Positions 33,251-45,400 of a DNA stretch of 64,000 nt are shown here, one piece after another (positions within the stretch are counted from its first letter, which is position 1; each line of letters opens with the position of its first letter). Where the stretch lies: assembly GCA_021401465.1 (NCBI GenBank), contig JADDMT010000062.1:116992-180991 (forward strand), in the 5' to 3' direction. Both the position numbers and the translations under genes were made by a program. This stretch comes from Teratosphaeria epicoccoides. Taxonomy: Eukaryota; Ascomycota; Dothideomycetes; Mycosphaerellales; Teratosphaeriaceae. Under the pieces are notes generated by a model. The model worked only from the letters and a program-made list of their open reading frames with translations. It ran no database searches and was not told the DNA's origin.

Positions 33251-34969
33251 ATGTCAAGTAGTTCTTCAACTATCAGTTCAAGTTCTAGCGACAGTCAACT
33301 AACACTACGAGAACAAGTTGCTACTATACCTTAAATCACGTAGTAGCTCGAATCCATTCACCTTAGCAAGATGGCTCTAGCATCCGTCGCAGGTTCAACT
33401 ACTAGGAATAGACACGGCAATAACAGCTTTAAGATAGGAAGCCCTACAGAGTTTACAGGACAACAATCTTAGGTCGAGATGTTTATCCTACAATGCTAGT
33501 TAGCATTTAACGTAGATACGGAACGGTTTACGACACATTATAAGCGAATGATGTACATTGTCTCTTACCTGAAGGGACCGGCGTTCGAGTTTATCTAGCC
33601 TCATCTAACAGATTATCTGGATCATGTTAGTAGCGCCGAAGCCAGGAAGACGACGACTAGGGAGATTCTTAACTTAGACAAGTCTTTGTTTAAGGTATTA
33701 CGCGAAGCGTTTAGGCTCGGTAATAAGTAACAAGAGGCCGAGAGAGCTCTCCTAGGAATCTAGCAGAAGGGTTCCGCTACTAAGTACTACGCGGACTTTT
33801 AGACCCTCTCTGCTCGAGTTGACTAGAATGATAACGCTTTAGCTGCTTAGTTCTACTAGGGACTAAAGGAGACAGTTAAAGACGAAATTGCCTAAGGAGA
33901 TTAGCTAACGACATTCAAGGAAATGAGCGATCTCGCGATTAGAATCGATAATCGCATCTAGGAACGACAGCAAGAATGATAACATGGAAATTGCAAGCTA
34001 GCGCAGGCTAACTATAAGGTCTAACGATTAGCACCGAAATGGCGAAGCGATTACTACGGTCTCTAACCTATGGAGTTAGATGCGACTAAGGGGCGTCCTA
34101 GGAATAGACCCCGAGGAAAGCCGCGGAAGGGCTCTCCTCCCTAGAATAGTCTAAAGAAGCCATTCGACAAGAGTAATCTCGAGTGCTACTACTATGGAAA
34201 GAAAGGACACTTTGCCCGCGAATGTTTTGCTAAGAAGCAACGACAAGAGCTGCCTAGGATAGAGCAGGCTCGCGTAACAACGACGGCACCTAAGCAAAAG
34301 GCCGCTACTACTCAAGAACTAGACTATGCCGCACTTACTTAGACTGCGTGCTACGACGACGATTGTCGAATTCACATGAGTGATAAAGATGGTTCTAGAT
34401 AGTACCCTAGCCGAAACAAGGCGTAGTTAATCTGTGCGCTAAGGGGTACACCTTCTAGTACGACAGTCCTAAGGTAATAGGAACTAGAAGAAGAAGAAGA
34501 GGGTTCGGACGACAACTACAAGCTTGTCGAAGCTGTCATTCCTGATTCCGAGGAAGACGAGAGCATAGAGCGATAGGCTATGCTGCTACATGACATCGGA
34601 CTTGACATTATCCGAATCATACAGAACTAATAGGCTTAGGCTTGCCTATGGATTAATAGAGTACAACATGTTAACTAGCTTTAGTATAACAAACTAGCCG
34701 ACCATATGCGACGACACCTGAGGAGACTACTAGTCGTAGCTTAACCTCACGCGCATCAGAAAGTTGTCCAAGAAATTGTACTGTTCGGGGTAGAGTTCAC
34801 GCCCTAGGGAGGCTACCTAACCTACGAAGGTATTTAGATTCCACAAGCGCTACGACTCCGAGTCTATCATTTAAAGATAGAGTACGCAAGGAACGCGTAG
34901 GAATAGCGAGGCTAAGAACGAGAACGATCTCTTAGGCTAGAAAACGGTAACGCTTAGAGAAGAAGCTAA
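33251..34969 (+). pseudogene. gag of element F, decayed
   Basis: The frame opens at ATG 33251 with a serine-rich start, followed by a retrotransposon gag domain (segments GSPTEFTGQQ, then FKEMSDLAIRID near the end of the domain) and a CCHC knuckle at about 34184-34225, where the second cysteine codon has become TAT (CYYYGKKGHFAREC). An acidic run (EEEEEGSDD) follows near 34490. There are many TAG and some TAA stops. The end is uncertain: the frame meets a TAA at 34967-34969 that could be native or decayed. Pol lies one frame back, so a -1 frameshift or read-through between them is likely. Confidence 0.75.
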
Positions 34970-34989
34970 GACTGCACGATCCCTGAACT

Positions 34990-37900
34990 AGTCCGTGAAG
35001 ACAGTTATTCGGGAAACGACAAGGTCCGCTAGAATTAGACCTACGGACAGACTAGACAGGGCTGCAACGATGTGCCGCGATTGGCGCCAGATACGCGAAC
35101 AACCTTAGAGTATAGGTGCATATCGACAAGACGCTAGCTAGGGCCTTAATAGATTCAGGATGTACTAGAATCTTCATGACGCCTAAGTTCGCCAGGATAG
35201 CTAGGATAAAGCTACAGGCGAAGACGAATGCTTTCTTACTACAAGCGATTAATAGAAAGCCGGTTACGTACAACTAAGGAGTAGTTGACGAAGAGACTAA
35301 GATGATGCCTCTACGGATAGGACGCTACTAAGAGATGCTCTAGTTCGACATCACGGAGTCACTAGGCTTAGATGTAGTACTAGGGTTGCCATAGCTAAGA
35401 AACGCTAACCCCTATATCGACTAGAAGAATGAGAGGATCTAGTTCCCGGAACTCTTAAGATCGATACCTCTACCTGTAGTACACGACGTACTAGGCAAGA
35501 TCGAAATATGTGCTATGACTTCAAGCGAGATAGTAGCCGCTATTAAGGATCTAGAACAGGAAGTGCACGTCCTATAGGTCAAAGCAACGCAATCGGAAGT
35601 CAAGGTCGAATTCATAGTTCCTAATAAGTATAAAGAGTTCGCTACTCTTTTCAAGGAAGAACCCGACTAAGAAGCTCTGCTAGAACACTAGGAGTAGGAC
35701 CACGGGATACCCTTACTCCCTAGCAAGACACTAACGAAGCAATTAGTTCGCCTGTTATTAGCGGCGAAACTAGAGATTCTCTGGAAATACCTAGAAGACA
35801 ACCTCCGGAAAGGCTTCATCCGCGAGTCGTAGTCCCTAGCCAGATATCCGATCCTGTTTGTGCCTAAGGGGGAAGATAACTAGCGACTCTGCGTAGATTA
35901 TCGTGGATTAAACGACATCATGATAAAGAATAGTTATCTACTTCCTTTGCTCTTAGAATTACAGGACCGCCTACAAGGAGCAATGTAGTTCTCAAAGTTC
36001 GACATACCTAGAGCGTATAATGGAATTCGAATTAAGGAAGGCGAAGAATAGAAGACTACATTCCGAACTAGGTTCGGACACTACGAGTACATAGTCATGC
36101 TATTTAGGTTAACAAACGCCCTAGCTACATGGCAGGCATTTATTAACAACGTGCTACGAGAGTACCTTGACGTCTTTGTAGTTGTATATCTAGACGACAT
36201 CCTCGTCTATTCCCGGACGATCGAAGAGCATAGGACTTACATGCGTAAGGTACTTCAGAAACTCTAGGGTTACTAGCTAAAGGTCAAGCCGCAGAAGAGC
36301 GAGTTTCATAAGCAGGAAGTATAATTCCTTAGCTACGTGGTAGCATGGAATAGAATCAAGATAGACACTAAGAAAGTCTAGGTCGTAAAAGAGTAGCCTA
36401 CGCTAACTAATGTTAAGGAAGTATAGTCCTTCCTTAGATTCGCTAACTTCTATAGGAGATTTGTGGCAAACTATTCGAAGATCACGGTACTACTTACGAC
36501 TCTTATGACAAAGGATACACTATTCGTATAGGATGACGCCTAACAGAATGCCTTCAAGGAACTTAAGCGACAATTTACAGATTAGCTAATCTTACTTGTG
36601 TTCGACCTAGATAAACCTATCATAGTCGAAACAGATGCCTCCGACGTAGCACTCAGGGCATGCTTGAGTTAACTAGGACCGAGTAGACGACTACAGCTAG
36701 TCGCCTACTACTCGAGGAAATTGTCTAGACCTAAACTCTATTACGATGTCTACGACAAAGAACTTCTAGCTATAGTAGACGCCTACAAGGCCTAGCGAGT
36801 CTACTTAGAAGGTTCTAAGCACTAGGTCACGGTCTACACAGACCATGAGAACTTGCGATACTTCATAACGACGAAAGAGTTAAACTGACGACAGGTTCGG
36901 TAGAGCAAGGAGCTCTCTAGTTTTAACTGCAAGATTGTCTATCGCAAGGGGACCGATAACGTACACGCCGATGCACTTAGCTGCCAGACAGACTACATGA
37001 AGGGCGTGAAGCAGGAGAAACATGCTGTTCTCTAGGAAAATAGCGATAGCATGCTAGGAGTTAACCGACTCGCGGCCATGACTGTTACATAGACTAGTAG
37101 ATTTCAGGACGACCTAAAGAACGCCCTAATCTATGACCTAACTACGCTCGCTGTCCGCGACGACATTAATGGACAGGAGGATTAGGAAGACGAAGACGGA
37201 ATCCTTCTGTTTCAAGGATTAGTATACATGCTAACATCTTTATAATTAGAACTACTACACCTCCGACATGACATACCTTAGGCAGGACACCTAGGAGTGT
37301 CTAAAATGAAGCAAATTCTCTGACAAGAATGTTACTTCCCTAGGATAGGCAAGGCAATCGAGGACTACGTCTGTTAATGTGTAACTTGCTAACGAAGTAA
37401 GCATAACTGTTATAAACTATATAGGCTACTATGACTACTAAAGGTACCTTAACGGCCATAGGAATCGCTCGCTATGGATTTTATCGTCAAACTACCTTAG
37501 TCGAGAGAACCCGCTACTAATGAGTTCTTTGACAGGATCATGGTAGTAGTCGACTAATTCACTAAGTTTAGGAAGTTTATCCCTTACCGCGAAGACTTTA
37601 AGACTAAAGATATCGCGTATGTCTTCATTAAATAGGTAGTAGCACTACACGGCATGCTACAGGACCTAGTAACGGATCGAGGATCCGTGTTTACCTCTAA
37701 CTTCTAGAGAGCCCTAATGAGACAATTCTAGGTCAAACATCGACTAAGTACTTCCTTCTACCCTTAGACAGATAGACAGACAGAACGCCTAAATCAGACG
37801 TTAGAATAGTACCTTCGATCCTATGTTAATAGGGACTAGAACAACTAGGTAGAGTTGTTGCTAATAGCACAGCTCGCGTATAATAGTACGCCGGCAGAGT

Positions 37901-38535
37901 CGACAGGACTCTCGCTATTTCAGATGGCATATAGATCAGCTATAGAAGACATTCTAGACGTCTTAGCTAGTAATCCAAACCTAGTAGCACTTAGACGAGT
38001 AGAACATCTACGCCGACTGCAAACAGAAGCACGACTCGACCTGCAGTTCTATTAGCAGAACATGGCATAGTACGCGAATTGTAAGAGAATTAAGGGACTA
38101 ATTCTAAAGGAGGGGGACAAGGTGTATCTCCTCTGCTGACACATCAAATCGGACAAGCCGAATAAGAAACTAGACGCTGTAAAACTAGGACTATTCAGGA
38201 TTAAGGCCAAGAAGGGACTAGTTAATTTTGAGTTACAGCTACCTAAGCAGATAAGAATACACCCTGTGTTCTATGTCTCTCTGCTAGAACAAGTAGCGCT
38301 AGACGCTACACTATAATCAGAACCCTTACTACTCGACCCTGAAGTAGAAGAACTAGAGTACACTGTCAAGAGGATTATCGACACTCGCTAGCAGGACAGA
38401 CAGCGAGAGTATTTAGTAAAATGGGAAGGATATAGGAGTACCGAGAACACCTAGGAACCCCTAGAACACCTGCGAAACTGTCAGCAAAAGATACGAAGTT
38501 TCGAGAAAGGAACGAACCTAGGAAGAAGATCCTAA
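34990..38535 (+). pseudogene. pol of element F, decayed
   Basis: The frame is offset from gag. Domains in order: aspartic protease with a normal DSG site at 35152-35160 (ALIDSGCT); reverse transcriptase with YLDD at 36187-36198; RNase H (ETDASDVAL near 36630); integrase with a zinc module (near 37240-37390), a core starting at MDFIVKL (37480) and a DRGSVFTS motif (37678); a GDKVYLL-type tail near 38110; and a chromodomain at 38410-38466 (YLVKWEGY kept, second tryptophan TAG). It ends at TAA 38533-38535. Stops are mostly TAG. The start is approximate because the gag-pol junction is not defined. Confidence 0.85.
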
Positions 38536-38627
38536 GCCACGACTAGACTCCTGCGGGACGCCGTTAACTAGCTCGGCTATCACGCCATCCAGGAAACCCT
38601 AATATGAGGCGTTAGCGAAACCCTCTA

Positions 38628-39149
38628 TTACGCTCTATGTTGTAGGACTAAGAGCGAGACCCGCGGAAGGATCTAGGTTAAGGAGAAACCTAGCCTGCAA
38701 GAGAGCTTGTTCCTTGGCCCCTCCTCCCTAATCTCGCGCTCCTTAAGAGCGCAACTATCTTCAACCTCCTAGTCGACTACGTCTAACTGTTTTCGAAGAC
38801 GCATCTCCTTTGCATGCGCCTCTAGCATCTTCTGCGAAGCCTTGGCTAGGACTACCTTCGCACAATCAAGATTAGTAATTAGTCTTTTCCGCTAATCGCC
38901 TAACTTCTTCCATTTGACCTCTGTTACCTTCGCGTCGCAACCCTGACAGTTGCTAAAGTGACATTGCGAACATTTCCCCGAGGAAATGTGTACCTAACAA
39001 ACAAGCTTTAGCTCTTGACACTAAGTGCAGGACTTTATGCTGTCCTAGCCCTAACGATAGATTCGATTCGCGCGGCGTTTGCGTTTCTGCGTTAAAGGGG
39101 CGTTAGTATCTAGAATGACACAAGGCAGTAATGTAGAAAGAGAAGACAT
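38628..39149 (-). pseudogene. Antisense cysteine-rich ORF of element F (173 codons)
   Basis: The minus-strand frame runs from the ATG complementary to 39147-39149 to TAA at 38628-38630; a further TAG follows, so it may once have run on. It carries a few TAG stops only. The N-terminal half has a basic run (QKRKRRANR) and then cysteines spaced C-x2-C-x6-C and C-x2-C-x4-C-x2-C (KCSQCHFSNCQGCD). After that comes a helical, charged segment (from about residue 80) that looks like a coiled coil. It occupies the same place as the antisense ORF of family A-D, between pol and the 3' LTR. The cysteine layout suggests metal binding. I know of no firm family name for it. Confidence 0.65.
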
Positions 39150-39228
39150 TATAGCGTAAAAGAAAGAACAAGAGAAACCCCGCACTAATAAGGTAGCTTA
39201 GGGACGAGCTAGGCTAAGAGGGGGATAG

Positions 39229-39712
39229 TGTCATAGGTGTTAGGAGTACTGTCTAGAGTACTATAGGATACAGGATCGTGAGGGTCCTAAGTGCTATGAG
39301 TCATAGTACTGTCATAGGAGTACTATAAGTCATAGGCATAGTCATATGAGAAAGGATCTGTCACGTGAGGATAGATCCCTAGATCTGTAGGGTTAGTCTA
39401 CAGATCTATAGGCCTACAAGGAAGAAGGGATCTGTTACGGGATAACAGACCCTTAGATCTGTAGGGTTAGTCTACAGATCTATAGACACAGATCTGTTAG
39501 GTCTGTCGACAGATCTAACAGAGCTGCTCTGTCTCTCTAGTATATAGGGCTAGCTTTAGGACAGGTAGTTAGGAGCTTCGTGCTTAATTCTTAATTCCCT
39601 TTCCCTAGGGGATAGTTAGTTACAAGGTTAACCGCCATTGTCGATATTCTTTACAGCTCTGCGAGTCTAACACCTAGTTACCTTCCTGCTATCGGCACCT
39701 ACCCTTATGACA
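39229..39712 (+). repeat. 3' LTR of element F, with polypurine tract
   Basis: 484 bp. AAGAGGGGGATAG (39216-39228) immediately upstream is the polypurine tract. AAAGC follows at 39713-39717. Confidence 0.95.
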
Positions 39713-39717
39713 AAAGC

Positions 39718-41889
39718 GCTAACATGTCACAGGACCGGAGGTTTCTAAGCCTGCTTATAATCTTTTGTATAAAGAAGGCATTCTTCTAGTTTAATTAGAA
39801 ACTAGCATGGAATCCTTTAGAGTTACACGAGGTAAACGCTTTCATGTTAAACAGCATGTATGCTACTATTACATACCTACTAGCCTAGATCAGAAATAGC
39901 CCTTCGGAGTTCAAGACAAAGGCTAGCAAGACAAGATAGGTTCTAGTTAGTAGTGTCAATATCGATGATATCTTTAAGGGGAAGAAGAAGTATTAGGAAG
40001 AGCTCGATGCTAACAGACAGGAGGTCATTATGGCGACTATCACGGCACGTATATTAGGGGGGGAGGACAAAGGCAAGACAGCACTACTAGTGTAGGCGGC
40101 GCTAGCTATTAAGAAGGATCGCGGCATGACAGGCTTAGAGAGGGAATACAAGGACTTACAGAGGCGAAAGGTACTACGCGAGAATAGTATGGGGGAGACA
40201 TCGTCAAGAGGGCCTATGCTAACTTCTGCTAGGTCGTACGCAATTGTTAGGTCAGCGTAGTGTTAGCCTGACACGACGATCAAGCTAGGCCTTAATGTCA
40301 TTAATAGTAGGCGTTTGCAAGCATGTAGCGGATGTTTAAGTAGACACTAACAGAGGGAGTAAGGGCCATAACGGCAGAAGGGTAAATGTTAGTGACTATG
40401 GCAGTAAGGCAAGCGATTATGACGGTGACGACTAGCCGATGTAGGGACTAGAGGAGCCATTGTCGCGGAACACCCTGCATAACAGTGTCATGACAATGAG
40501 GTTAGTTTCTCGTCTAACATCACGGCCATGATTGCTAACATGTACTTGTCTAGTATGAAAGCTACTATAGTTAATAAGCCCTAACCTAGACACACGCAAG
40601 ATGAAAGGTTAGTAGCCTTAGCGCGTCATGAGGGCCAGCTATCGCTAACAAGGCGGAAGTAGCGAGAGGCCTAAGCTACAGAGTAGGCAGTTAATCGTGA
40701 CTAGTGTAGACAAGCGGTATAGGCGAGAGGACTTATGTATCAACTAAACCGTGCTAATATCAGATAAACGCTAGCGCGGCTCTAGCGAGAGGCGAAACGC
40801 AAAGACTTACTAACACATAGTAAGTGCGATTGTTAACTCTACGCATTAGCGTAGTTAATGACAATAGCTATAGGACACGAAGCTTGACCGCGAAGGACAA
40901 AGACTAAGGCGATAGTAGGAGCTAAGCTTTGCTAGAGGCAGAGGCAAAAAATGCTAGGTAAGTGTGCTAGTAGTATACTAGCGTTATGCTACTAACATAC
41001 CGCTAGTACTTCGATATTAATAGGAGGTACTAGTAGTAGTTTAGTAGCTACGTAGTATACATTAGCTGACGATTATGATGTAGCATAGCATGCGCTCTAC
41101 TCGATTAGTGTGATCTTATAAGTAACTAGTCGAACGTTGTAGAGAAGGTAGAGGATGCGCTCGACAACTCTGAGTTAAGGGATAGTCAGTTGTAGTAGCA
41201 TACTACATTCACGGACTTAACCTTGTTAGAGCAGATTAAGGGCTATAGCGACAAGGTCTTTAATGATACGACCTTCAAGAAGCTATAGGAGGGGCGAAAT
41301 AGTAGCGCTTTAGGAAAGTCGGTAGTAGTAAAGGTAAGCTAGTAGAACGGAATAGAGGATGAGGGCGAGTAGAAGATTCATGTGTAAGGGCTAATACAGG
41401 ATGTGTAGATAGTATGTAGTAGCTGTACATTTGTTACTAGCTATACTAATTAAGGTCTTCAGGCGTAAGGCGCAAGTCAGATATAGTAGCTTGCTTGAAT
41501 TCAAGAGGCGTCGTAAGAGCTGCGTTTAAGCTGTATATGTGTTTAGTGTTAGCAAATCTGCTTAATCTGCGTTGTACGTCAGGTCTAGTATAAATAGTAA
41601 AAGAGAATAGTACGACAACAACGAGATATATAGTATTAACTAAAATCATGACTTTAATATCTATTACATGCAAATTGTTTTGATTCGAGTAGCTTGGCTT
41701 GCGTGCCTAAGCTACTTGCCGCTAGTATACTGCTAGTAGTAAGTTACTTACTAGTAGCACTCTTACACTATGAGCTACTCGCGTCTGTGACACGAGTAGC
41801 TTAGGAGGGGCTAAGTTTCTTGGGGGTACATACAAGCAGGCTAAGTCAGACGAGTAGGTAAGTAAGCTAAGTAACACAAGTTACTTAGT
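39718..41889 (+). other. Plavaka copy 1, right part after element F
   Basis: Continues the frame broken at 32707, but I cannot trace it reliably. Decayed plus-strand coding is suggested to about 41400 by runs without stops in one phase. Palindromic boxes are at 40963-41010 and 41718-41739. A minus-strand open stretch at 41446-41673 (75 residues, hydrophobic N-terminal half) is unassigned. The last 80 bases are rich in CTAAGTA-type units. Confidence 0.4.
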
Positions 41890-41916
41890 CTACTTAGGGC
41901 CTTAGTTTTCGAGACA
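41890..41916 (-). repeat. Right terminal inverted repeat of Plavaka copy 1
   Basis: Its reverse complement reads TGTCTCGAAAAC, five bases, CCCTAAGTAG, matching the left end after the first two bases and the left end of copy 2 (57530). TA follows at 41917-41918. Confidence 0.7.
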
Positions 41917-41918
41917 TA

Positions 41919-42016
41919 AGGAGGAGCTGTCGATTACCCTGCTTCCTAGTATTATAGTCTAGTCATTACGAAGGACTATTAGCTAGATTCGTCTTCCTAG
42001 AATGATGCTAGATAAC
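41919..42016 (-). pseudogene. Element A pol fragment
   Basis: About 100 bp of pol (RNase H to integrase spacer) matching 6925-7020 of B. It directly continues the sequence that stops at 21255. Element D begins at 42017 within it. Confidence 0.85.
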
Positions 42017-42407
42017 TAATACGGTTGATACTAGGGTGCCATTAGAGCCGCATAGGTTCTAATGCCTACCCTTAGCATGTAGTAACTCTGCTACACATAG
42101 TAAGGGGGTCCTTCGTACATACGTTAGCTTGTATGTCGTCTAAGTAGGATTAGTGCTTAACGTAGGGATGCCCCTATGTCGCTAACCCTACGGTACCCCT
42201 GCAGGGGCTTCCTGACCCTACGGTACCCCTACGGGGTTAGGCTCAGACATACTTTACCTAATTAAGGGGCGTTAGGGGTTTCAAGCACCTCTAGCGCTAC
42301 CTCTATAATAAGCAGAAAGTAGCGCTATCTTGTACCTATTAAAAGGTCAGATTACTCTGTTACACTACGAGATATTTTCATATTATATAGCATATACATC
42401 TATATTA
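42017..42407 (+). repeat. 5' LTR of element D (391 bp variant)
   Basis: Matches the C LTR plus the same 31-bp duplication as A. It starts TAATACGG (TG decayed to TA) and ends TATATTA. The primer-binding site CTGCTTTCT follows. Confidence 0.9.
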
Positions 42408-42456
42408 GTTCTGCTTTCTCCCCCCTACTTTGTAGTCTAGTAGAGAATACTACGAT

Positions 42457-45400
42457 ATGTCTAGAGTACTATGAACTTGCAACTAACGCATAGCGAGTGC
42501 TATCCTAAGCGCCTATAATAGCGAAGCTAGCCTAAGTAATTAGCCTGTAGGAGTGCCCCCTACAAGCGACACTACATTAAACGACAGTTCTACTAGAGGC
42601 TAATAACAAAGCGGACAAGGTAATAGATCCCCTACATAGGGACTATAGCTAACCCTAACTATCGACCTAGCCCTTATAGCCATGATTATTAACTAGGTCG
42701 CGAACTACCTTATAAACTAGAGCTAGAGCCGTACCCCTTCTAGTAGCGACAACGGCGAGGACGACGAAGACGTCGCTATAAGCAGTACTAATGAACTAGC
42801 GGATGAAGAAATCTAGCGAGATTTCACGCTAGGGACCCGTAAAGACAATGTACTAGTAGGCGTAGACTCTCCGCGTGTGCCTGCGAATCTAGTGCCTAAA
42901 TTCAGGGCCATAGTAGGCTAAGTAGGAGGTAGTCATAACGCATGTAACCTGAAGCCGTTTAAGGGAGACACCTTAAAAGAGGCTCGAACTTTCTTGTAGG
43001 CATGTAAGGCAGTTTTCGTGCTTAACCTACGCGGATATTCTATAGAGGGCAAATAGGTTGCCTTTAGTGTAATGTAGCTCAAAGAGAATAAGGAACCTTG
43101 TAATAATTAGCATAAGTAGTATAACCTTATGCGGGTCTATAACAGAACATATATGTAGGCGGACTTTCGCTAGTTCTGTGTTAACTAGGTCGAGGATCTA
43201 GGGAACTATGCCCTCACTATGTCTGTCAAGTATAAGAAGGCTAAGTAGAAGAAGGGACAAATAACCTCTAGCTTCGCTACCTACCTCGCTACACTCGAGG
43301 GACAGATGCTACCCTATACTAAGACGTAACGCGTATAGCACCTACTTGTCAAGCTTAATGACAATCTTTAGAACATAATCATGACTTTTCATGAACCTCT
43401 GACAACTTGGCAAGACCTTGTGTCCCTTACGACATATATAGAGATTACCTTAAAGCGAAATAGAAAATCGGGCGGCAAGGACAATAAGCGTTTAAGCCCT
43501 AAAGACCTACTAAAGGGCCGCTATTACAAGCGCCGTAAGGGTCACGTATAACGTAGTAGTTTACTCTAGAGGAGCAAGCCCCCTAAGCCTAAAGACAGTA
43601 GCGAGAAGCCTCTAAGCAGCTGCTACATCTGTAGAGCGAGGGACTACTAGGCGGCTTGCTATCCTAAACAAAGTAATAAGAAGAAGGTAAACAAGGTATC
43701 TAAAACCTCCCTAGAGGGGAGGCGAAAGAAGGACAAGCCTAAGACAACCGAATAGCTACTACGGGTATCTAAGCTGTCTGTTACTAATAGTGTAGACTCA
43801 TGGCCTACCTAGCGCCTATCCGGTACAGTCTGAGTTAATAGCTTGCTTAAGCTAGTAGACTATATGTTAGACGACCTTGCGGAGGGTAACGTAATACCCT
43901 AGCAGGTAATCGTACGGCTTAGTTTAAAGCTAATCCTAGGAGCCCTGCTGCCTACTATGGAGTCCTTTTAAGGCAAAGGCATAGTAGCTCGAGTCGCGTA
44001 TAACGTGCGCCTCTAACTCGCGGACTCCTTAGGAGAAGAGCGTAAGACTAACAAAGTCTTCTACACTAAAGACATTCCTAACAAGGAACTCCTACTAGGC
44101 CGCCCTTAGCGCTACAAGCAGGGAGTCGTTGTTAATAGAGCTGCTAACAATTAGTTCTATAGCTCTATAGGCAAAGTTCCTTTAGTAAGGATACATGACA
44201 TACATAGCTTCTACAAGGACATAAAGAAGGTCTAATATATGTATGTAGTCTACATACAGAACGTTAGGGAAGACGTTACCCTCCTGCCTAAGTTAGGGGA
44301 ATACGCTAATATTTTCGACGTAGAGGCTACGGCCTATGCCTAGGCCCTAGACGCGGAGCATGCAATTAACCTTAAGGAGGGTTATAATCCTCTGCATTAA
44401 CCCTATGTTAGAATCTTAGCTTGAAACACTTCGAGACTACCTCTATAAGGCGCAAAAGAACGCGTAGATCCGACGAAGTAACAGCGAGGCTAGAGTGTTA
44501 GTAATGTTCGTCCTAAAGAAGGACAATATACTCCGCCTATACGTTAACTATAGGGGCCTTAATATAGTAACTTAGAAGAACTGCTACCCCCTGCTACTTA
44601 TTAGCGAGACGCTTGACTACCTTAGTTACGCTGCTATCTTCTCGTCTATTGACTTGAAGGATGCCTACTACTAGATACTAATCTAAAAGGGCGACAAGTA
44701 GAAGACTACGTTCCGAACGTAGTATAGACACTTTAAGTATATAGTAATACTATTTAGCTTAAATAACGTACTAGTAACATTCTAAGCGTATATTAACTAG
44801 GCCCTGTCCGGCCTCGTTAATACCTGCTACGTAGTATATTTAGACGATATACTAGTCTACTCTAACTCGAAGGAGTAGCATATTTAGCATCTAAAGATAG
44901 TACTTAAATAGCTCTATAAGTTCGCTCTGTATACAAACCTAAAGAAGTACTTATTCCTAACAGATAGGATTAAGTTTCTTGGATACATCGTTTCTATAGA
45001 AGGAGTTATCATGTATGACTAAAGGGTGTCTGTAATCGCGGAGTAGCTATAGCTAACTACCCTCTAAGAAGTACAGGTGTTCCTAGGATTTACTAACTTC
45101 TATTATAGATTCATACAATCCTATTCGAAGATCGTGGCTCCCCTTACGGCCCTCGCGAAGGGCGTAATTCGAGGTAAAAAGCTAGGGATAGTGCCTTAGG
45201 AGGAGGCTTAGAGTAAGGCTTTCTCTAAACTTAAAGCAGCTTTTTAAACTACGCCTATACTATAGCACTTTGACCTTACTACGAAGATCTGAATAGAGAC
45301 TAATACTTCGAAATTCGTAATAGCCGCAATTATATCGCAGCTCTAGTCGCATAAAGGTAGTGCGTAATAGTACCGGATTACCTTCTAGTCGCGGAAGATA

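Larger units (their letters stand above)
32708..39712 (+). mobile_element. Element F: complete chromodomain Ty3-type LTR retrotransposon (second family)
   Basis: A 7005-bp element with 484-bp LTRs (TGTCATAGG...CCTTATGACA) and an AAAGC duplication (32703-32707 and 39713-39717), inserted in a frame of the Plavaka transposon. Internal order: gag, pol in another frame, an antisense ORF and a polypurine tract. It is distinct from family A-D in LTR, frame layout and sequence. The LTRs differ mostly by transitions. A related LTR in the opposite orientation starts at 63875. Confidence 0.95.
21256..41916 (-). mobile_element. Plavaka-type DNA transposon, copy 1, with cargo genes
   Basis: Terminal inverted repeats (TCTCGAAAAC, five variable bases, CCCTAAGTAG) bound the element. 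TA stands on both sides (21254-21255, 41917-41918), and element A's pol is continuous once the insert and one TA are removed. It is 20.7 kb, or 13.65 kb without element F. Contents: a MYND-finger gene (minus), a methyltransferase-like gene (plus), the transposase (minus), an unrecognised minus-strand frame, and an unrecognised plus-strand frame split by F. All are RIP-decayed. The Plavaka call rests on transposase motifs known from that family. The TA duplication is read directly; I cannot say whether it is usual for Plavaka elements. Confidence 0.75.

Noticed and set aside
21256..41916. A Starship-type giant element
   Set aside because: No tyrosine-recombinase captain gene is seen. The element has inverted ends, a TA duplication, a Plavaka-like transposase and a near-identical start in copy 2.
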